A stretch of 64,000 nucleotides of DNA from Nitzschia sp. pyKryTriq1 (Eukaryota; Bacillariophyta; Bacillariophyceae; Bacillariales; Bacillariaceae): the NCBI GenBank assembly GCA_956465555.1, contig OY101128.1, positions 620,001 through 684,000 of the forward strand, written 5' to 3'. Within the stretch, counting starts at the first letter, position 1. The number at the start of each line of letters is the position of its first letter. Made by a program: the position numbers and the translations under genes. Under the pieces are notes generated by a model. That model had not been told where the DNA came from. It searched no databases and saw only the letters and a program-made list of their open reading frames with translations. This document shows, piece by piece, positions 53,195 through 62,491 of the stretch.

Positions 53195-53863
53195 ATGATG
53201 CTGATGATTCCTTTCACAATAATTTTGTGGTTGTCAGCTGCAACGACCAGCGCCTTGGTGCAGCCCGAACCGGCGCGGGCGCGATCGGATCTGCCAACCG
53301 TCGACCGTCGTTTTGTGATATCGAGCCTCGCTGGGTCGGCCCCTCTTGCTGTTGTTTTCAGTGGTCAAGTGTCTACGGCGGTGGAAAAACCAGAAGAATT
53401 CCGAAATGTGGGAACTCAGGCTCCTCCACCTGATGGCGATTCTCCCTTCGTTACACTTGGCAACGGCGTCAAGGTGAAAGATTTCCGTGTCGGGACGGGA
53501 GATGCATCTGTTGGTCCTTCGTCGAAGGTAGAAATCCAGTGCTCCGGTCGTCTACTCAACTTGAACGGTGTCATTTTCTACAATACCAAGTCGAACAACC
53601 CCGATGGATTCGGCGCGATACCGTTGACAATCGAGCTGGGAAAAGGCCAAGCCGTGCCTGGTTTGGAGACTGGCTTGGTGGGCATGAAAAAGGGAGGAAT
53701 TAGGCGGATCATTGTTCCCCAAGAACTGGCCTACAACACCTTCCCAGACCTCGGGCCCAAGCCCATGAATGCTAACGATCAGCGTGCCTTGGATTCTGTG
53801 GCCAAGAATCCACGACGAGATGGCGCTATTCTGTTTGATGTGCAGATCGAGCGCTTCAAGTAG
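53195..53863 (+). CDS. FKBP-type peptidyl-prolyl isomerase, predicted thylakoid lumen
   Basis: 222-residue single-exon protein from the first of two adjacent ATGs. MMLMIPFTIILWLSAATTSA is a signal peptide, followed by a Pro/Arg-rich transit region. A second signal starts at DRRFVISSLAGSAPLAVVFS, a twin-arginine-type lumen signal. The FKBP domain covers residues about 95-220: VTLGNGVKVKDFRVGTGDAS, SKVEIQCSGRLLNLNGVIFY, PLTIELGKGQAVPGLETGLV and GMKKGGIRRIIVPQELAYN, then GAILFDVQIERFK. Several active-site aromatic positions are replaced, as in many lumenal FKBPs, so isomerase activity is uncertain; a chaperone or assembly role in photosynthetic complexes is typical of the group. An open frame upstream reaches 53114 with an in-frame ATG, but the chosen start gives the better signal. 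It is convergent with the 1871-residue gene, 138 bases away. Confidence 0.88.
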   Translation: MMLMIPFTIILWLSAATTSALVQPEPARARSDLPTVDRRFVISSLAGSAPLAVVFSGQVSTAVEKPEEFRNVGTQAPPPDGDSPFVTLGNGVKVKDFRVGTGDASVGPSSKVEIQCSGRLLNLNGVIFYNTKSNNPDGFGAIPLTIELGKGQAVPGLETGLVGMKKGGIRRIIVPQELAYNTFPDLGPKPMNANDQRALDSVAKNPRRDGAILFDVQIERFK

Positions 53864-54001
53864 TAGACGTCAGCATGTAGAGTAATTGTTTGTTCTTTTT
53901 ACGTTTACGCTTTCATTAGTATTTAAACGTTTGATTCCATTATCATCGGTCATACTGATGGAATTATTTACACGCACAATTTCTTAGCCTGGCCAGTGAG
54001 C

Positions 54002-57000
54002 TCATTCTTTGCCCTTCTTCTTCGAGGCTCTTCGACTGGTGGATCTACTGCGACCACGAGAATCTTTCTTTCCACTGCCAGCGGATTTGCTGCGACTTCG
54101 AGATTTTTTCTTGTCGACCGACTTGCTTCGACTCCGAGATTTCTTTTCAGCCGACTTGCTACGGGATCGCGAGCGTCTCTTGGAAGAGGACTTGCTTCGG
54201 CTTCGTGGCTTTTTCTCTTTTTCTTTGCCTTTTGGGTCCTTGACTTCTTTCACTTTCAAGGGTATCTTCACCAGTAAGTTCGGCTTGGCCTTCTTGTTGC
54301 CATGAAGCGGAGGCTTGGGTGCAAATGTACTCGTCTTGGCTTTTTTGGGCAGATTGCGGACAGCACGAAGCGGTACAACAGATCCATCCTCGGCGAAATC
54401 TCCGAAGTCATTCGCGATTGAGAAGTTATCGTCGAAATCATCCATATTTCCAAACGAGTCATCATCGTCGTCGTCCTTTTTGCCCTTCTTCTTTTTTCGT
54501 TTCTCGTGCAAATTGCCTTTCGGCTTCGCCGTCTGTACGACGAGCTTCATAGAACTCTTGGGTTTCTTGACTTTTGGAGAATCTTTGTCTTTCTTGACCG
54601 CGAGTCCCTTCTTCTTGCTCTTCTTCTTGTCTTTTTCGTTCAGTGGAGCAAAAGGTGATACATCATCAGTGAGGCCAAGTGCGTCAAAGGGAGAAGGCGC
54701 GCTCGATGTTCCATTGGACCCGATAGGGTCGAAGGGGGAAGGGTCGCCAGAGGCCCCACTAGAGTTAATTGGATCAAAGGGAGAAGGCGCGCCAGAGGCC
54801 CCACTAGAGCCAATTGGGTCGAAGGGAGAAGCATCGCCAAAGGGTGAAGCGCCGAATGGTGAAGCACCAAAAGGAGACGTATCGAACGATGTCGCTTCGG
54901 TGGCAGACTTCTTGGGCTCTTTCTTCTTCTTGACTTTGGGGCTCTTAGAATCTTTCTTCGTTTTGGGATCTTTCTCTTTCTTGGTGTCGGAATCTTTATC
55001 GGAGCCTTTCCCTTTCTTTTTGCTCTCATCTTTGCCCTTATCCTTCCCCTTCTTCTTGCTTCCGCTTTCGTCACCCCCATCTTTTGACTTTTTGTTATCA
55101 TCATCTTTGCCTTTCACCTTTGTTGCCTTGTCTGGGACCTGGCCTTCCTCCTTTTTTGAAGCGGAAAGCTCTTCTTCGGCTGCAAGGTCTTTCAGAGCAG
55201 CGTCCCAGGCATCCGGTTCGTTTTTGTTCTTCATTTCTTCTGCTGCAAGCCCTTCCAGGGCGGCCTGCCAAGCGTCGTGCTCCGCTTTCTCCTTCTTTGC
55301 CGTCTCTTCAGCTGCTAGTTCCAACAGTGCCGCTTGCCATTCAGCGTCTGGGTCCTTTGCCGGCTCGTCGGCAGATCCAAACGCCATTCCCCAATCGTCA
55401 TTCACTACAACCGTTTCCTTCTCTTCTTGTCCTTTCTTTTCCTCTTCTGGGTTACCAGGTTTGGCAGTCGGCGGCGGGCTCCCTGTTTTCGAGGGCGTCT
55501 TCTTCTTCTTTCGTTGATCGCTAGACGAATCAGATGAACTGGAAGAACCAGATGAGCTGGAAGAATCCGAATCCGAATCGCTCGACGAGCCGTCACTAGA
55601 AGATTTTTTCTTCTTGGTGCCGGTGGACAGCGCTGGAGTCACAAATGGTGGAGGGCTGTCTGCTTTCGGAGGCGACTTCTTCTTCCGCCGTTCGACAGAG
55701 GAATCAGAATCGCTCGAGGAGTCGTCAACGGAAGATTTCTTTGTAAGGCCGGCGGCCGGAGCCGGTGGTGGCGGTGGGCTTTCTGCTTTTGGTGGAGCCT
55801 TTTTCCGACGTTTGGCTGAGGAATCATCAGAATCGGAATCTTCATCGTTTGATGAGTCGCCGGTAGATTTCTTCTTCGGGGTGGCGGTTGAGGCCAGTGG
55901 TGGTTGTGGGCTCTCTGCTTTTGGTGGAGCCGTCTTCCGTCGTCTGGCCGAGGAATCATCAGAATCGGAATCTTCATCACTTGATGAGTCGCCGGTAGAA
56001 GATTTCTTCTTCGGGGTGGCGGATGAGGCCGGTGGTGGTGATGGTGATGGTGGTGGTGGGCTCTCTGCTTTTGGTGGAGCCTTCTTCCGTCGTCTGGCCG
56101 AGGAATCATCAGAATCGGAATCTTCATCACTTGACGAGTCGCCGAGAGATATTTTCTTCTTCGTTGTGGCTAACACCGCTGGAACCACAGGGGGTGGTGA
56201 GCTTTCTGCTTTCGGAGGTACTGTCTTTTTCCGATTTGCTGAGGAAGCATCGGAATCAGAATCGGGCGTTGCCTCGTATGCCGGCGTTGCTAATTTGATC
56301 GGTGCGAGCTTGGGCTTTTCATCGTCGCTATCATCGCTGTCGGAATCTAAGAAAGATTTTTTCTTGGGCGTTGGCGCCGTGGCTTTGGCCTTCTCATCGT
56401 CGCTGTCATCGCTGTCGGAATCTAAGAAAGATTTTTTCTTGGGCGTTGGCGCCGTGGCTTTGGCCTTCTCATCGCCGCTACTGTCATCGCTGTCGTTCGA
56501 AAATGGGGCAGGCACCGAAGCGTTGGCGGATATCTTTGGCTTCTCGTCGTCGCTACCACCTTCGCTATCTGAATCATCCATGGACAACTTCTTGGCAGCC
56601 GGCATAGGTGTAGGTGCCGAGGCTTTCGGTTTTTCCTCGTCACTGCTGTCGTCGCTATCTTCCAAAAATGACTTTTTGGCGGGGGCCGGTGATTTCGATT
56701 CAGGTTTAGCTTTCTCGTCATCACTGTCCTCATCACTGTCGGAATCATCAAGGAAGGATTTTTTCCGTTCCGTTTCGGGCTCTTGGTCGATTTTTTCCTT
56801 CTCCTCGTCAGACGAAGAATCACCCCTGTCGTCAGGGCCTTCTTCAGCTATGGACTTTCTTTGGAACATTGCCGCTGCAGAATTGTCCATGCTCAAAGAC
56901 TTTGAACTATCAGCTGCCTTCTGCAAATCGATCGAACTTGATGATTCGTGAGCTTTCCCGAACCCAAAGAGGGCTGCAGCTGAATTGTCGAAATTGACAG

Positions 57001-59617
57001 GCTCGCTTTTCGCTTGGGCGGAACTTGTCCCCGCTCCACCTCCAAAACCGAATAGGGCCGCTGCAGAATTATCCAAGCCAACCGGGGCTGTCTCGCGGAT
57101 CTCTTCAATGCCCTTAATGGATTCTTGATCGCTGTCCTCTTCTCCCTCCGCCTGTTGCTTTGCTTTTGCTATCCTCTCCTTGACAGCCTCAGCCTGGTTT
57201 TGGATCATGCGAAAGCTCATCAAAGTGGAATTGCCGATCTTTTTGGTTTTTACAGTCTTTCCCCACATGCCCATTACATTCTCCGGTTTGGTGTTATCGA
57301 TTTCCACTTGGTCACTGTACCCGTACGGCGTAGACGAAGGCTTTGACGAGTTTGCATTGTTTGAGTCGTCTTCTGTAGCGTCATTTGTTTGGATTAATTC
57401 TTCGGTCGATTTCTTGTCTCTCTTTCTTCGCATAGACGTCACCTCCTTTCCGGTTTCTTCCTTGCCAAGGGGTGTTGTTGCATCGATCCTGTGCGAGCTT
57501 CCACCAAAGTTGCCTGACGTAGATCCATCCATCGTCGGGTCACCACCTTGAGCCTTTTCTGACCTTGTTCTACCTGCACGCTTTGACTTCTTCGTTGATT
57601 TCGGTACAACAGCTGGAACCGCTCTGACAAGTTCGTCTGCAGGATTATACATATTGCTTCGCTCAATCATCTGCGTGGATCCTCGACGAAGTCTACTAAC
57701 ACCTTGCGGGGCTCGCCCTTGTGCCGACAAAACCTCTGCCTCTTTCAAGTGCATTTTCTTGAATTGGCGCATCCACTCGGGGACATTTTTTTCCTCCTCA
57801 TTCACTTCATCTTCAGAGGCTTCGTCTCGATGTTCTCCTATGTTCTCATTGGACTCGTTTGGCACGCTAGATCTGTCTCCCTCGTTTTCGGTGTCGTCAT
57901 AGCGAGGAAGCATGCCTGTCTCTTCCCTTAACTTTTGAGCTTGTTCCTCTTTAAGACGTTCTTTCCTTTTCCAAGGCGGGGTTCCTTTCCGGGGCCCAGG
58001 CTCTTCGATTCCCTGCTTTCGACGCTTCAATTTGACCATCCAGTCTGGCTCTTGCTTGTTGGAATGTGCCACAGCCTTTACCTTGCTCATCCAAGCCGGC
58101 TTCTCTGGAGTCATTGCAGCGGGATCAATGGCTTTTGATGTCGCCTTGGCTGGAGGATCAAGCTTAGTCCTCTGAAGTGCAGCAGGTCGTCCCGGAGACA
58201 TGGTCCTCTGCTGAAGTGCAGCAGGTCGTCCCGGCGACATGACAAACTTTGCTGTGTTCAAAACTGTCCCAGCGCCACCGATCGGCGACGACGGCGCGGA
58301 CATCCGCCCTCCGAGCATACCTTTACCACTGGCTCTCGGTGATGCTGGTGCAGATAACATTCCACTGGATGGATTGGTCGCTAGTCCCCCGCTGAAAGAG
58401 AGATTTCCCGAAATGGTAGTTTTCAGTTCTTCCAAACCCGAAAAAGAATTATTCAAATCCAGCGGGCCACGCGGCAGAGACTTTCGCAAATCTGCGCTCG
58501 GTGCAGTCGTACGTGGAATAGCACGAAACTTGGGTTTACTCCTACCAGGCGATTCTTGTACGTCGTGAACGCCGATTTCCCGATATCGCGTCATCCACTC
58601 GGGCTCTTCCCCCTTTGCCAGATTACTACTGGCTCGCCCGGTTGGACTTGATAGGGTACCTATTGTACCCAACGCAGTTCCAGCACTCTTATCGATCGAG
58701 TTACCAGAGCCGCGCCGTTGGAACTTTTTAATCCATTCCGGTTCGTCGGCTTTCTTGCCTCGAGGTGGTGGCTTGATCTTTTTTGGTTCAATAGTACTAG
58801 CACTGCCTGTTTTGACCTTGTTGAAGTGAGACATCCAGTCGGGTTCAGCCGAAGCGTTGGTAGCAACAGATGCCACCGACTGATCGTCATCCGAATCCCC
58901 ATCATCCATATTCGGTGCCGCTGGAAGTCCTTTGCCCGCACTAGTGAATTTGTTCATCCACTTTGGAGTTTCGGGAGCTACTGGCTTTTTGGGTTCTGGT
59001 GCTTTCACAGGTTCCGTTTCAGTTGGGTTTGTTTTGGAAGTACTGAGTAAGGCCTTCCAGTCCTTCTTGGACGAGTTACCCTTGCCTTTCTTAGATGTGG
59101 AAGTGTCTAGGTCAGATGCTGGCGCCAATGGTGGTAGCGGTGGCAACACGGGGACTGAGGGAGCACCGGCGATAGCCGGGCCCTTGCGATATTGTTTCAT
59201 CCAGCTCGGCGTTGTGGGAGCCATGGGAGGGATCACTTGGCTCTGAACTCTTTCTCTGGTAGGACTGGGGCTTCGCTCTCGAGCTGCTGAGCTACTACTG
59301 GTTTGTCCAATTTTTTGGAACTTGGTCATCCACTCGGGTTGTTGGGGTTTCTCATTCTCAGCAGTGGCGCGAGAAAATGAACTAGTGGGTGTGATTGCTG
59401 GTCGTTCGGGCGCAGACGGTCGGATACTATTAGAGGGTTTCTCGACAGCACTGGGAGGAGCTGTGGTAGGTTTGGTGGGTTTGGTAAATTTACTCATCCA
59501 ATCCAGTTGGCCGGGACCTTTACCTCCCATAATCGGGCCTGAAGAGGCGTGCAAACTGGAGTGGTCACTGTCATCACTGCTGGAGTCGCTGCTGGACGAA
59601 GAATCGTCGTCGCTCAT
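54002..59617 (-). CDS. 1871-residue modular repeat protein with ten PxWM-type motifs
   Basis: Single uninterrupted frame; ATG at 59615-59617. I do not recognise it. Four zones are visible. Residues 1-620: linkers separated by a short Trp motif, consensus P-[ED]-W-M-x-[KR]-[FY]-[KR]. The Trp is at about 40, 96, 139, 220, 261, 295, 341, 509, 526 and 615 (LDWMSKF, PEWMTKF, PSWMKQY, PKWMNKF, PDWMSHF, PEWIKKF, PEWMTRY, PAWMSKV, PDWMVKL, PEWMRQF), plus a weaker PPWKRKE near 549. Residues about 900-970: three copies of DNSAAALFGFG or a close form. Residues 990-1400: acidic blocks KKSFLDSDSDDSDDEK and KAESPPPP with basic RRRKK. The C-terminal part has four SPFDPIGSSGAS-type units, many Lys runs, then an RS-rich tail ending SKKKGKE. 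No membrane segment or signal peptide is present. The tail and Lys runs suggest nuclear or RNA association; the Trp motif suggests a many-site binding partner. Confidence 0.88.
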   Translation of the reverse strand: MSDDDSSSSSDSSSDDSDHSSLHASSGPIMGGKGPGQLDWMSKFTKPTKPTTAPPSAVEKPSNSIRPSAPERPAITPTSSFSRATAENEKPQQPEWMTKFQKIGQTSSSSAARERSPSPTRERVQSQVIPPMAPTTPSWMKQYRKGPAIAGAPSVPVLPPLPPLAPASDLDTSTSKKGKGNSSKKDWKALLSTSKTNPTETEPVKAPEPKKPVAPETPKWMNKFTSAGKGLPAAPNMDDGDSDDDQSVASVATNASAEPDWMSHFNKVKTGSASTIEPKKIKPPPRGKKADEPEWIKKFQRRGSGNSIDKSAGTALGTIGTLSSPTGRASSNLAKGEEPEWMTRYREIGVHDVQESPGRSKPKFRAIPRTTAPSADLRKSLPRGPLDLNNSFSGLEELKTTISGNLSFSGGLATNPSSGMLSAPASPRASGKGMLGGRMSAPSSPIGGAGTVLNTAKFVMSPGRPAALQQRTMSPGRPAALQRTKLDPPAKATSKAIDPAAMTPEKPAWMSKVKAVAHSNKQEPDWMVKLKRRKQGIEEPGPRKGTPPWKRKERLKEEQAQKLREETGMLPRYDDTENEGDRSSVPNESNENIGEHRDEASEDEVNEEEKNVPEWMRQFKKMHLKEAEVLSAQGRAPQGVSRLRRGSTQMIERSNMYNPADELVRAVPAVVPKSTKKSKRAGRTRSEKAQGGDPTMDGSTSGNFGGSSHRIDATTPLGKEETGKEVTSMRRKRDKKSTEELIQTNDATEDDSNNANSSKPSSTPYGYSDQVEIDNTKPENVMGMWGKTVKTKKIGNSTLMSFRMIQNQAEAVKERIAKAKQQAEGEEDSDQESIKGIEEIRETAPVGLDNSAAALFGFGGGAGTSSAQAKSEPVNFDNSAAALFGFGKAHESSSSIDLQKAADSSKSLSMDNSAAAMFQRKSIAEEGPDDRGDSSSDEEKEKIDQEPETERKKSFLDDSDSDEDSDDEKAKPESKSPAPAKKSFLEDSDDSSDEEKPKASAPTPMPAAKKLSMDDSDSEGGSDDEKPKISANASVPAPFSNDSDDSSGDEKAKATAPTPKKKSFLDSDSDDSDDEKAKATAPTPKKKSFLDSDSDDSDDEKPKLAPIKLATPAYEATPDSDSDASSANRKKTVPPKAESSPPPVVPAVLATTKKKISLGDSSSDEDSDSDDSSARRRKKAPPKAESPPPPSPSPPPASSATPKKKSSTGDSSSDEDSDSDDSSARRRKTAPPKAESPQPPLASTATPKKKSTGDSSNDEDSDSDDSSAKRRKKAPPKAESPPPPPAPAAGLTKKSSVDDSSSDSDSSVERRKKKSPPKADSPPPFVTPALSTGTKKKKSSSDGSSSDSDSDSSSSSGSSSSSDSSSDQRKKKKTPSKTGSPPPTAKPGNPEEEKKGQEEKETVVVNDDWGMAFGSADEPAKDPDAEWQAALLELAAEETAKKEKAEHDAWQAALEGLAAEEMKNKNEPDAWDAALKDLAAEEELSASKKEEGQVPDKATKVKGKDDDNKKSKDGGDESGSKKKGKDKGKDESKKKGKGSDKDSDTKKEKDPKTKKDSKSPKVKKKKEPKKSATEATSFDTSPFGASPFGASPFGDASPFDPIGSSGASGAPSPFDPINSSGASGDPSPFDPIGSNGTSSAPSPFDALGLTDDVSPFAPLNEKDKKKSKKKGLAVKKDKDSPKVKKPKSSMKLVVQTAKPKGNLHEKRKKKKGKKDDDDDDSFGNMDDFDDNFSIANDFGDFAEDGSVVPLRAVRNLPKKAKTSTFAPKPPLHGNKKAKPNLLVKIPLKVKEVKDPKGKEKEKKPRSRSKSSSKRRSRSRSKSAEKKSRSRSKSVDKKKSRSRSKSAGSGKKDSRGRSRSTSRRASKKKGKE

Positions 59618-60561
59618 CGTGGAAGAATAAATAAGGCAGCAACTGTACGCGCCGTACAAATCGTCCGAAATTGACAACTGCGACGATCTAGAATGGTTGT
59701 TTGAAGTGATGGTTGCTTCCGAGGATACAGTACGTGTAGGGGAAGAAAATTCCTTTGATTTAAGCACGTAAATCTACGATATTTCCTTCGTTCGCATCGT
59801 CAGGGCGGTTGGATGGATGTGTGAGAGGAGGTTTCGGTTGCGCTATCTCAACTTGCGGCGACAGAGATGACAAACACTATTCTGCTTGTGCAGTCGACAA
59901 AAAGACCGCAAGGGCAAGTTTTTGTCCTTCTTGCTTCAGCATCTTCACATGATGAATGATGATGACCCTTGCCTTATAACGGCCTTTATGGCCGAATTTG
60001 GCGGGAAACGGATGACAGACAGACACAAAACCATGCCCCACAATAACTCCCACAACACAAAGTGAGCGACAAGATGTCCGACTTCGTCCGACTTTGACCT
60101 CTCGAAGTATCGACTACTGACGGACGAATTTGACTGACACGACTTTACTTGAACGGGACTGCCAATTGCCATACCTACGGTACTTGTATGTTTACCTGGG
60201 TAGTTGTAGTCTACGAGTACAAAACTCTGGAGAGACGAGCCTCTACTTTAGCTACTAGAGAGACTAATGGAGCAGAGACAGTAGACTAGTCTAACTAAAG
60301 TAGGACAATTCTACGAGCATCTATGCATAGTCCTAAGCTACTAAGACCTACCCCAAAGTACATAGTACTACTAGTGATACTCAAGCGCTCGAGGACTTCT
60401 TCGACTTCATGTCTAACAGTCAAAACTGGAGTAATCGACTGGTTGGCTAGTCTACAGTAGACTATCGAGCTCAAAATCGTAGCTAGATAGCGAAATTCAA
60501 AAACTTGTTCCCGCACGCACGTCCGTTCAAAAAGCAAAAACAAAGCGGCATAATATCATTT
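59618..60561. other. Upstream region of the 1871-residue gene
   Basis: 5' side of the PxWM gene and 3' flank of the next minus-strand gene. It is rich in CTAGTCTACT-type words in 60190-60480. The frame of the PxWM gene extends 50 codons to a GTG at 59767 without an ATG. No other gene seen. Confidence 0.5.
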
Positions 60562-61569
60562 TCAAAAAGCGTTCTGGCGTCGAAAGCCAAATCGACCTGC
60601 TTTTTTGTTCTTTTTTGGTGGTGCTAGCTCTTCGCCAGGAAGAGAGGGTAGAGGTGATTCATCATTGTCGTCCATACTGCTGTTCCCAGCAGTAGCAGCA
60701 GAAGCAGGGTCCTCCACCCGCGCATTCTGTCGCTTGAATACGTGCCGCACCGATCGATTTGCTTTCTCGGCAACTATTTCCAAGGGACCAGCAATATCCT
60801 TCCAGACGACAGTAGCAGCCCGCTGCCGCTGGATTTTGCCCATTTCCCTTTCTACTTTTCGACACTCTTCTTCCGCCACGCCTATCCGACGAAATAATTC
60901 TATCCTCTGATTATAACTCAACACCATGTGGTTCATTTGCGCCCGGCGCTTGCTTTGACGCAATCGATCATAGTCCCAGACATCCATGGAAGGCATCGCA
61001 TCATAGTCCCATGCTATGCTTACGGGTGGACCAAGGGCACAACTAGGATTATCCCCGAGAATTATCGGATACCGTCTTATTTGAACGGTTGAAAAGGACA
61101 CTCGTTTTTGTTGTCGCTTTTGTTTTTGAGCCCATTCAACGTACAGTTTTTCCTGTTTGGTTCTCGCTGAAGCACCGGTCGCGTCCAGGTCATCCTCGAC
61201 TGAAAGATTGGATGGCGCCTTCAGACAACTTTTCAGCCGCTCGGCTCCCTTGACAACTTTTTCTTTTGAGGCGTCGTCGTCGTCGTCGTCGGAATGAGGA
61301 GAAGGAGTACTGGCAGCTGGATACGAAGCAAAAATGAGCTCTTCGTGAGAGGAAGCACCACCAGATCCTGCCAACGAGGATGAAGTATCCGCTGCATCAG
61401 GGTTCTGTTTTGCGATGGCAACTACGCCTCTACCTTTGCCTTCGCCGCCTTCTTTTCGCCCGGCTCCACTTTTTTGCCTGCTGGAAGTTATCACCAAATC
61501 ATTCATTACGGACGTCCTAGAGATGGCTACAGGGGCATGCCTAACTGTCGCCCCGCCATACATCATCAT
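60562..61569 (-). CDS. GDNP-motif family protein (diatom-type), member 2
   Basis: 335 residues, ATG at 61567-61569. The first 150 residues are Ser/Gly/Asp/Lys-rich, with an Asp run encoded near 61275. The conserved domain is KRVSFSTVQIRRYPIILGDN followed by PSCALGPPVSIAWDYDAM, about 25 variable residues, MVLSYNQRIELFRRIGVAEE, KVEREMGKIQRQRAATVVW and VAEKANRSVRHVFKRQN. It shares with the 27754 gene V-x-F-x-T-[IV]-x-I-R-x-Y, GDNP, the GxP...S..W.Y strand and the downstream helix ending R-Q-R. Family known to me from diatoms, function unknown. No signal peptide or membrane helix. Confidence 0.85.
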   Translation of the reverse strand: MMMYGGATVRHAPVAISRTSVMNDLVITSSRQKSGAGRKEGGEGKGRGVVAIAKQNPDAADTSSSLAGSGGASSHEELIFASYPAASTPSPHSDDDDDDASKEKVVKGAERLKSCLKAPSNLSVEDDLDATGASARTKQEKLYVEWAQKQKRQQKRVSFSTVQIRRYPIILGDNPSCALGPPVSIAWDYDAMPSMDVWDYDRLRQSKRRAQMNHMVLSYNQRIELFRRIGVAEEECRKVEREMGKIQRQRAATVVWKDIAGPLEIVAEKANRSVRHVFKRQNARVEDPASAATAGNSSMDDNDESPLPSLPGEELAPPKKNKKAGRFGFRRQNAF

Positions 61570-62491
61570 GGCCGAGAATACTCTTCCCTGAACGACAATA
61601 TGATGGTCAGTCGTCGTCGATGGCAGAATACAAGTATTATTGCTACTGTACGAAATCTGTAATACCGTACAGTTGTACTGGGGTGTTCCTCGCGGCTCGC
61701 GGGCGCGGAGTGCAACACAAGCGTATTGGGAACCTTATGTACAGTACTTCAATATCACAATAACAAAACGAAGGAATAGAGAACAGAGAACAGCGTCCTG
61801 CATGCGTCGCCTGCCTTTGTTTTGCGAATAAGACCTCCTACGTCAACGAAGCGCAGCGGTCAAAAAAATAAGAATGGCGAATGAACGACTACTGTACCGG
61901 TAGGTTGCACTGTACCGCGCGGCGGGGTTCGGTTTTCAATTACGAGTACATAGTGAGAGGACCGATGGCCATTCGTTCGCCCCAGGCGTACATACAACAT
62001 GTACGAATACTCTGTACTAGAGTAGTAGCGAGCGTACCCACGTACCGGTACTACTATTTACTGGGGTACGAGTGCGGAGACTACCGGTGCATACACGGGT
62101 ACACATACCGGTGCGTACTGTACCGGTACATATTTTTAGAAAAATAGAACTAGACTAATCTCAATTTGACCACGCTAGCATGTATGTTGAGCTCGTTTTC
62201 GAGCCTACCGTGGAAAACGCTGTAAAAGTACCGGTACGACTTGTTGCTTGAGGTTCAATGACGACTACTATTCATATTACGAGTAGGTGATTGCTCGTAC
62301 TCTCTAGGTGGGATACTATAGCATAGACGACGAAAGGTATTTCGTTCCCTTGCTTTTTGTTGTCACGGAAATAAGCTAGTGCAAATAATCTAGTCTATGT
62401 TGAATCTGATTTGACAGTACTTTTAGTCCTACCGCACCACTTGGGTTCTGAAATTCAGCCGACCTTGTCCCGGCGCGGGTAGTATATAAAG
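61570..62491. repeat. Gap with GTAC-palindrome cluster
   Basis: GTACCGGTAC-type words are dense from 61892 to 62130 and recur near 62229. A TATATAAAG sequence is at 62481-62490, at the 3' end of the minus-strand lipase, so it is not an obvious promoter of any gene here. No coding frame is supported. Confidence 0.6.

Noticed and set aside
54315-55517. 400-residue plus-strand open frame opposite the PxWM protein (and a 445-residue one at 55614-56951)
   Set aside because: Its Ser/Phe/Leu-rich, repetitive composition is what the complement of Lys/Glu/Ser codon repeats gives; the minus frame has the clear motif pattern.
59000-59200. KKDWKALL as evidence that the PxWM protein is a Rubisco linker
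   Set aside because: A single match to a short loose pattern from a green alga; there is no plastid signal on the protein.
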